Assembly: GCA_038373885.1 (NCBI GenBank)
Contig: JAWZYV010012252.1
Span: forward strand, 806,001-870,000
Source of the DNA: Cheiracanthium punctorium
Taxonomy: Eukaryota; Arthropoda; Arachnida; Araneae; Cheiracanthiidae
Reading direction: 5' to 3'
DNA length: 64,000 nucleotides
In this document: positions 58,930 through 64,000 of the stretch, in pieces
Position numbering within the stretch: the first letter of the stretch is position 1
How the letters are laid out: the number at the start of each line of letters is the position of its first letter
Made by a program: the position numbers and the translations under genes
The notes under the pieces: model-generated
The model's database searches: none
Told to the model about the DNA's origin: nothing
What the model saw: only the letters and a program-made list of their open reading frames with translations

Positions 58930-60505
58930 AGTAGATATTTAAATTTTCATTCAGAAACAGAATCATTCCTTGAATTTTTTTCCCCTATGGGTGTCTTTCT
59001 GTTTAGAGTTTAAGTACACATAAAAACCAAAATGGGATAAAATCTTAGGTGAAAAATCTTACGGTAAACTTACATGATTAAGTAAATGTTTTAAATCAAT
59101 GAATCCCAGTTTCTGGAAGCCGGCTAAGAAGTTAACGGCAAACTTTCGTTCATCAAGGAGAATGCCCGACAGTAAATATATAAATAAAATAAAAGGAAAT
59201 TTAACAAATAGTTATATTGCAAATAAAAAGGCATTTGTGAATTAAAGAATATCTGGCAAGTACCCTAGATCTTCCAGATAAAGTCCGTAGTTGCAGGTTT
59301 TAAAGTAAATGCTTATCACGCTGAAGCAGTGCCGGATTAAAGTTTCAAGAGAGGGGGAGGGGATCAATAAGCATCGAGAAGCATTTTATAACTGATGATC
59401 ATTCTTTTCTTTTTTATTCTATTCTATTCATTTTTTATGTTGAAAAAGTTTAACCCAATCGCTCGTACCAGTGAAGCATGCAACTTCTCCGTTCAGTCTT
59501 TTCAATGATGTAAATGAATAAGTTAAACCTATGTTAAACTTTCAGGCAATCTACAGATTTTTAAGAACAAGTTCGCCTGTAAAATTACAGTCCCTCGGTG
59601 GCCTAGTCACTAAATTCCGTTCCCCGAAAAACACGGAGAGTAAAGCAGCACCATATTGGCCATTGCTTGGGAGGATAAACTCCTCTCTTGGCTGGATTGC
59701 TGCAGGACCGTGTACGCTAATGGGAGCTGGTGCACGTAAAATTTGTCATGGCTCCAATGTCTTCCATGTTCAAACGATATTTCTGGGGGTGCCGATTTCA
59801 GGTGGTAGGTCTTTTATCTGGAACTGGTTCAAAACTAGGAGGTCCGAAGCTAAGTCGGTCTTCCTCCCTTTGGGGCTCATTTAAATGGAAGCCGCTCCGT
59901 TTCGCCCATCGCCGTCTTATATGGAGAATCTGGCACCGCTCAGCGGTTGCCAGAGGGCATTAGTAACAACATCAGCAACAGCAATAGAAATGACATGATT
60001 TTCGATTTTGAGCACACACATTTAAGCCCATCTTATATTTTGTGATTTTTAATGAATAGCGTATTGCTCTTTAAGAAATCTGAAAATTCCTGAAAGTTTT
60101 CTTTGTGCTTCTGAAACAGATAAGTGAAATTTATGTCATTTCGAGAAATAAATGTAATCTCATACGTGCAAAGACTTAACAGTCAGTTTTTTACTATTTT
60201 TAAAATACATTTTTATTTGCAATATAACTATTTGTTAAATTTCCTTTTATTTTATTCATAAATTTACAGGCAGGCATTCTCCCCGATGAATAAAAGTTTG
60301 CCGTTAAGTTCTTAGCCGTCTTCCAGAATGTAGGATGCATTGATTTAAAACATTTACTTAATCATGTAAGTTTACCGTAAGATTTTTTTTCCCAAGATTT
60401 TACCACATGTTGGTTTTTATGTGTACTTAAACTCTAAACAGAAAGACATCCATAGTTGAAAAAAAAAATCAATCGCAAGTAGATGGTAGATGAAAATTAT
60501 ATGAC
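58930..60505. mobile_element. Foldback structure: long inverted repeat in transporter intron
   Basis: The left arm (about 58930-59240) and right arm (about 60195-60505) are inverted copies of roughly 90% identity over at least 255 bp. Anchors are TGTCTTTCTGTTTAGAGTTTA, CTTACGGTAAACTTACATGA, TTAACGGCAAACTTT and TAACAAATAGTTATATTGC. About 950 bp lie between, including a GC-rich repeat-like block (59590-59990). The left arm begins within 40 bp of the TM6 exon's acceptor. Could be a foldback transposon or two insertions of one element in opposite directions. Confidence 0.85.
59590..59990. repeat. GC-rich block between foldback arms
   Basis: A 400-bp segment, much richer in G+C than everything around it, open in two plus frames for 117 and 77 codons. 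The translations resemble no protein I know. It reads more like a multicopy SINE-type sequence (an opening CCTCGGTGGCCTAGTCAC and a trailing CAACAACATCAGCAACAGC), but no pol III boxes are clear. Confidence 0.4.
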
Positions 60506-61357
60506 TTAAATAACAAGCACGTTTTCTTTCATGTCCAGCTCAGAAAAATATATTTAATTAGTAATTCGATAGCTCTTATTACAAAATTTAATTTTATTAA
60601 ATTCAAAAGCACCAACTTAACCTCAAAAGTGTATTAATTTATAACTAACTACTGAAACTACATTTTTTATAACAAGTTATTTTATAACGAGTAAACAAAA
60701 AACACTACAAAGTTATCGAGATTTCCTTGGCATTGATATGGTATTTGTATTTCAGGCGTGGTTTAGCTGTAATTATGCGAAATCTTGAAAAAGTAAAATT
60801 AATGCGCTGCATCAATACTTTTATACGCTATTTTTAAAAAGTCTTTGCATTATATTTAAATGCCTTCAGAAAGAGTTCAGATATTTAATACTCTAAGGAT
60901 GAAACTGAACATTAAAGGAATATCAGATTCTAAAATTCAGTATGCAGCCTTATTCAGTTTTCAGACCAGCGGAGCTAAACATTGATACAGTCCCCGAAAC
61001 GCTAACTTGCTCGGTTTCCAGCTTAGAGCAACAAAATTTTCTATCTAGGGAAAAGAGGTTTAATAAATTGAATGAACTAACAAAAAATGACGGCTTTTAT
61101 TTAAAAAGTCAAAGTAAAAGAAAAATATATAAACTGAAAAATTCGAAATAATATTGAAAGTTAAGTCGCAAACTATAAACATAGCCCTAAATAGCTTAAC
61201 TCTACTGCAATTAGAACTCAAGATATGGCTTAGGCTTGGGCTTTTAATTGCAGGGGAGAGTACTGTGCAAAAGTTTTCTAGGTTGACTATTTTGCTTTCA
61301 AAATATCAATATGCATTAAAAAAGTAAGGTAACTTTTACAGCTAGTTTTAATCTCAC
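60506..61357. other. Transporter intron remainder
   Basis: AT-rich. A short open frame at 60942-61151 on the plus strand has no recognisable feature. No exon or repeat identified. Confidence 0.5.
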
Positions 61358-61426
61358 CTGGTATAAGGCACCTCCTATAGTGGGACCAACAATCAATCCA
61401 AACCCGAACGATGTTTCGATTAATGA
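61358..61426 (-). CDS. SLC18B1-like exon: TM5 with motif C
   Basis: After TATTTTAG, phase 0, 23 codons: SLIETSFGFGLIVGPTIGGA and LYQ; donor GTGAGA. Contains GxxxGPxxGG, the MFS antiporter motif in TM5. Confidence 0.95.
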
Positions 61427-61542
61427 CTAAAATAAGAAACGGGTAATGGTTAAAGGTATAATATCAGTTAATTGATAAGAAGCTCAAAATTATCGAATCT
61501 TTTGAACAAATTAAATGCACAAAGTATTCTGAACAAACTTAC

Positions 61543-61690
61543 AAAACTTGTAGCAATATTATCTGGAAATGCTGCAGCAATAATGGTAAATGAGGATGTC
61601 ATGAGTGCTGCTGCACCAAAACCTTCAAATATTCTAACTATAAAAGCTGAGGCGATGTATAATTTCCCAGCAGGAACATAATCCAAGAGT
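61543..61690 (-). CDS. SLC18B1-like first visible exon: TM4
   Basis: Acceptor TTTTTCTAG; completes a codon begun upstream, so an earlier exon must exist. Reads LLDYVPAGKLYIASAFIVRI, FEGFGAAALMTSSFTIIAAA and FPDNIATSF; donor GTAAGT. Motif B (RxxxGxxxA) is intact. Confidence 0.94.
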
Positions 61691-62311
61691 CTAGAAAAAG
61701 AAGATAAATCAGCTCAACGTGTCAGTTATAAAGCTCACATTCTCAACTGCAGTACTCTAACTGACAGCTAACCTAAACCTTCGTCTCAAAGATTCAATAG
61801 CAGAGAGCCCCCTTTCGGGGACCACCGTTGTTTCCCCCTCTGTCTGTTGAATTCGAAACATCCCTCAGCATCTCGGCATTGTTCTCGAGCACAGAAACGC
61901 TTGGTGATGAAGGCAGCGAACAGGTTAATGAAATTAACACTAAATTATCTTTAATACTCCACTCAAAGCCTAATCAGGGTAAGATATTTTGTTTGCCGCT
62001 GAATAATTTATAAATTTCAAATATCAAGGTTCCAAATAAGATTTGGAAGCTGGTATCAAAAACAGTTCAGCTCAATTTTTTTTTCTTTCAATGGGAAACT
62101 GCAGTTGCAGTTTTTCCACTTAACTTCGCAAACTGAATTAATAATGAAATGATAAGTACTCCCTGATTACCGAATAGGCCCATAAGGCTCGGAATTACAG
62201 TAAAAAAAATTGAGGGGCTTCAAAATTGCAGTACTCGTTTTATAAAATATATATATGTATACTATTACAGTAAACAAATTCGTGCCAAATTTGACGTTTA
62301 TATATATAATA
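61691..62311. other. Upstream transporter intron, no exon found
   Basis: A GC-richer patch at 61790-61930 is open on both strands but shows no MFS motif (no GxLxDRxGRR after TM2 and no hydrophobic helices), so I do not call it an exon. It may be a repeat. Confidence 0.5.
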
Positions 62312-63460
62312 CTAGCTGAAGTACCCGTCCTTGACGGGTTAGTGAATGCAAATTTCCCAAAAGAAAGAACTTTCGTCAGCATTGTAGGAGTACACAGAAT
62401 GTATGTAGTATGTTGCCAAAATAAAAATAGCGAAGTTATAATTTTTATGTATTGTTAAAATATTACAGGTTAGAGAGTAACTAAGTAATATCATTTCATT
62501 CGCTTTATTCGTAATTATGTGATGCACGAACGAATATTTACGCATATTGAAATAATTTTCGCAAAATTTCAAAATCTAATAAATATTTTTGAAAAATTGG
62601 AAGCCTAGAATTTAAGTTGAGTGACAACCTATCATGTCACCCAATTCCGTTTCATGCCCTGCAGTCTTTATTTCGTGATGCTGGAACAAAATTTCAGCAT
62701 TTTAAAACGATTTTTGCAAAATCTCAAAATGTAATCAAAATATTTTTAAAATTCAACGCCTATAAATTAAGATTAGCAACTACCTATCATATCACTAAAT
62801 TTCGTATCATTCGTATTAGTCCTTATTACGTGATTTTTGAAGAAATATAAACGTATTTTGAGAGAATTTTCACAAAATCTCAATCTAATAAAAATGTTTA
62901 AAAAATTGGACACCTATAGTTTATGTTGAGCAACCATCTATCATGTGACCAAATTTCATATCATTCGCTTTAATCGTTATTACGTAATGCGGGAACAAAG
63001 ATTCACTTAGTTTTAAACAATTTTCGCAAAATCTCGAAATCTGATCGATTTTTTTAATTAGATGCTTATAGTTTAAGGTGAGTGACCACCTATCATTTCA
63101 CCAAATATCATTTTTTCACCTTTGCAGTTATTACGTGATGTGCGAACACAAATGTACGCAATTTGAAAGGATTTTCGCAAAATCTCAAAATTCAATCAAG
63201 ATTTTTTTAAAATTCGACGCCTATGTTTTAAGTTGATTGACCACCTATCATGACACCCAATTTCATATCATTCGCTTCAGTCGTTTTTACGTGATGCTTA
63301 ACAAAAAAAGCGTCACGGACAGAATGACAGAACGACAGACAGACAAACATTTTTTTGGAGGGTCGCATCGGATTCCCGGGTGCTTGAAACGGATAGAAAT
63401 CGCAAAATTTTTGAATTCCAAAAAATGTACAGACAAAAGTCTAATTTTATTTATATAGAT
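62312..63460 (+). repeat. Dispersed element with six ~155-bp tandem units, left copy
   Basis: It starts ACTAGCTGAAGTACCCGTCC, a head typical of a multicopy arthropod repeat. From about 62480 to 63300 it contains six diverged tandem units. The landmark TTACGTGATGC or its variants recurs near 62516, 62673, 62827, 62980, 63132 and 63288, spacing 152-157. Each unit also has 'CACCTATCATG.CACC' and 'TTTTCGCAAAATCTCAAA'. The end runs CGTCACGGACAGAATGACAG, ACAGACAAAAGTC and ATTTATATAGAT. Open frames inside come from the repeat and have no protein meaning. Confidence 0.85.
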
Positions 63461-63490
63461 ATATATTGATAAAAAGTTATGTCATTTTCT

Positions 63491-64000
63491 ATCTATATAA
63501 ATAAAATTAGACTTTTGTCTGTACATTTCTTGGAATTCAAAAATTTTGCGATTTCTATCCGTTTCAAGCACCTGGGTGTCCGGTGCGACCCCCCAAAAAA
63601 AGTTTGTCTCTCTGTCATTCTGTCCGTGACGCTTTTTTTGTTCAAGCATCACGTAAAAACGACTAAAGCGAATGATATGAAATTGGGTGTCTTGATAGGT
63701 GGTCACAACTTAAAACATAGGCGTCGAATTTTTAAAAAAATCTTCATTGGATTTTGAGATTTTGCGAAAATCCTTTCAAACTGCGTAAATTTGTGTTCAA
63801 GCATCACGTAAAAACGACTGAAGCGAATGAAATGAAATTGGGTGTCATGATAGGTGGTCACTCAACTTAAAAAAAAGGCGTCGAATTTTTAAAAAATCTT
63901 GATTGCATTTTGGGATTTTGCGAAAATCGTTTTAAACTGCGTAAATTCGTGTTCGCACATCACGTAATAACTGCTAAGTGAAAAAATGGTATTTGGTGAA
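63491..64000 (-). repeat. Same element, inverted right copy, runs off the window
   Basis: An inverted copy of the left element that starts ATCTATATAAATAAAATTAG and passes through the same tail and then at least two complete 155-bp units (CATCACGTAAAAACGACT at 63647 and 63802, CATCACGTAATAACTGCT at 63958). It is separated from the left copy by 30 bp, so the two meet tail to tail. The head would lie beyond 64000. Confidence 0.88.

Larger units (their letters stand above)
48861..61690 (-). other. SLC18B1-like MFS transporter gene, all but the N-terminus
   Basis: Ten exons on the minus strand join in frame into about 346 residues covering TM4 to the C-terminus of a 12-TM major facilitator protein. 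Human SLC18B1, a vesicular polyamine transporter, has 456 residues, so about 100 residues (TM1-3) lie upstream, to the right of 61690. Motif B (RIFEGFGAAA, visible residues 19-28), the antiporter motif C (GLIVGPTIGG) and a cytosolic GRICDKG turn after TM8 are present. The second half repeats the pattern: FPDNLATYGMV and GAFIGPSIGG. Proton-driven uptake into vesicles is inferred from the family; substrate specificity cannot be read from the sequence, and arthropods have several paralogues. All introns are GT-AG. Introns range from about 0.1 to 3.1 kb. Confidence 0.92.

Noticed and set aside
61790..61930. GC-richer patch as the missing upstream transporter exon
   Set aside because: The minus-strand translations are polar, lack TM helices and the TM2-3 motif, and show no acceptor or donor in frame with the next exon.
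62480..63300. CRISPR-like array
   Set aside because: The units are contiguous 155-bp tandem copies without spacers, in an arthropod-like nuclear genome.
63237..63757. Open frames with repeated 'TTYHDTQFHIIRFSRFYVML'-type residues
   Set aside because: They are translations of the 155-bp tandem units and their inverted copy, not a conserved protein family.

Overview
The window is a 64 kb piece of an AT-rich animal nuclear genome. Kilobase-long introns, GT-AG (and one probable GC-AG) splice sites, tRNA-derived SINEs and many hAT, Tc1/mariner and piggyBac relics point to an arthropod. A chelicerate is my guess from the AT-richness, intron size and transposon spectrum, but the sequence does not prove it. 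There are no operons, CRISPR arrays, rRNA genes or free-standing tRNA genes.

Two protein-coding genes are supported, and they converge. On the plus strand, five exons between 11708 and 39942 encode about 197 C-terminal residues of a Kv channel-interacting protein (KChIP, neuronal calcium sensor family). The variable N-terminal exon is missing and is probably left of the window. On the minus strand, ten exons between 61690 and 48861 encode about 346 residues of an SLC18B1-like major facilitator transporter. Its first roughly 100 residues (TM1-3) are missing and should lie to the right. The two 3' ends are about 8.8 kb apart, with no gene in between.

Most other recognisable sequence is transposable elements. 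From left to right they are: a decayed piggyBac with TTAA duplications (6.3-8.6 kb); two copies of one hAT MITE with perfect 8-bp target duplications (9.8 and 18.6 kb); a Tc1 relic (10.8 kb); a TA-flanked element with 62-bp inverted ends (18.0 kb); several SINEs, some with other elements nested in them; an internally deleted mariner (30.1 kb); a hAT derivative carrying a broken transposase tail (32.4 kb); mariner relics (26.9, 36.2, 46.7 kb); a foldback structure (58.9-60.5 kb); and a large inverted array of 155-bp repeats at the right end (62.3-64.0 kb). Long parts of the introns and of the left flank show nothing I can identify.

The most interesting observation is at the end of the KChIP gene. 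The conserved C-terminus ends at a TGA followed by C, and the same frame then stays open for 37 codons of glutamate-rich, coding-like sequence before a second TGA. This is a candidate stop-codon readthrough extension. A probable non-canonical GC-AG intron in the same gene, a palindrome that seems to have arisen inside a tandem duplication in its last intron, and layered insertions in the transporter introns are also worth checking.
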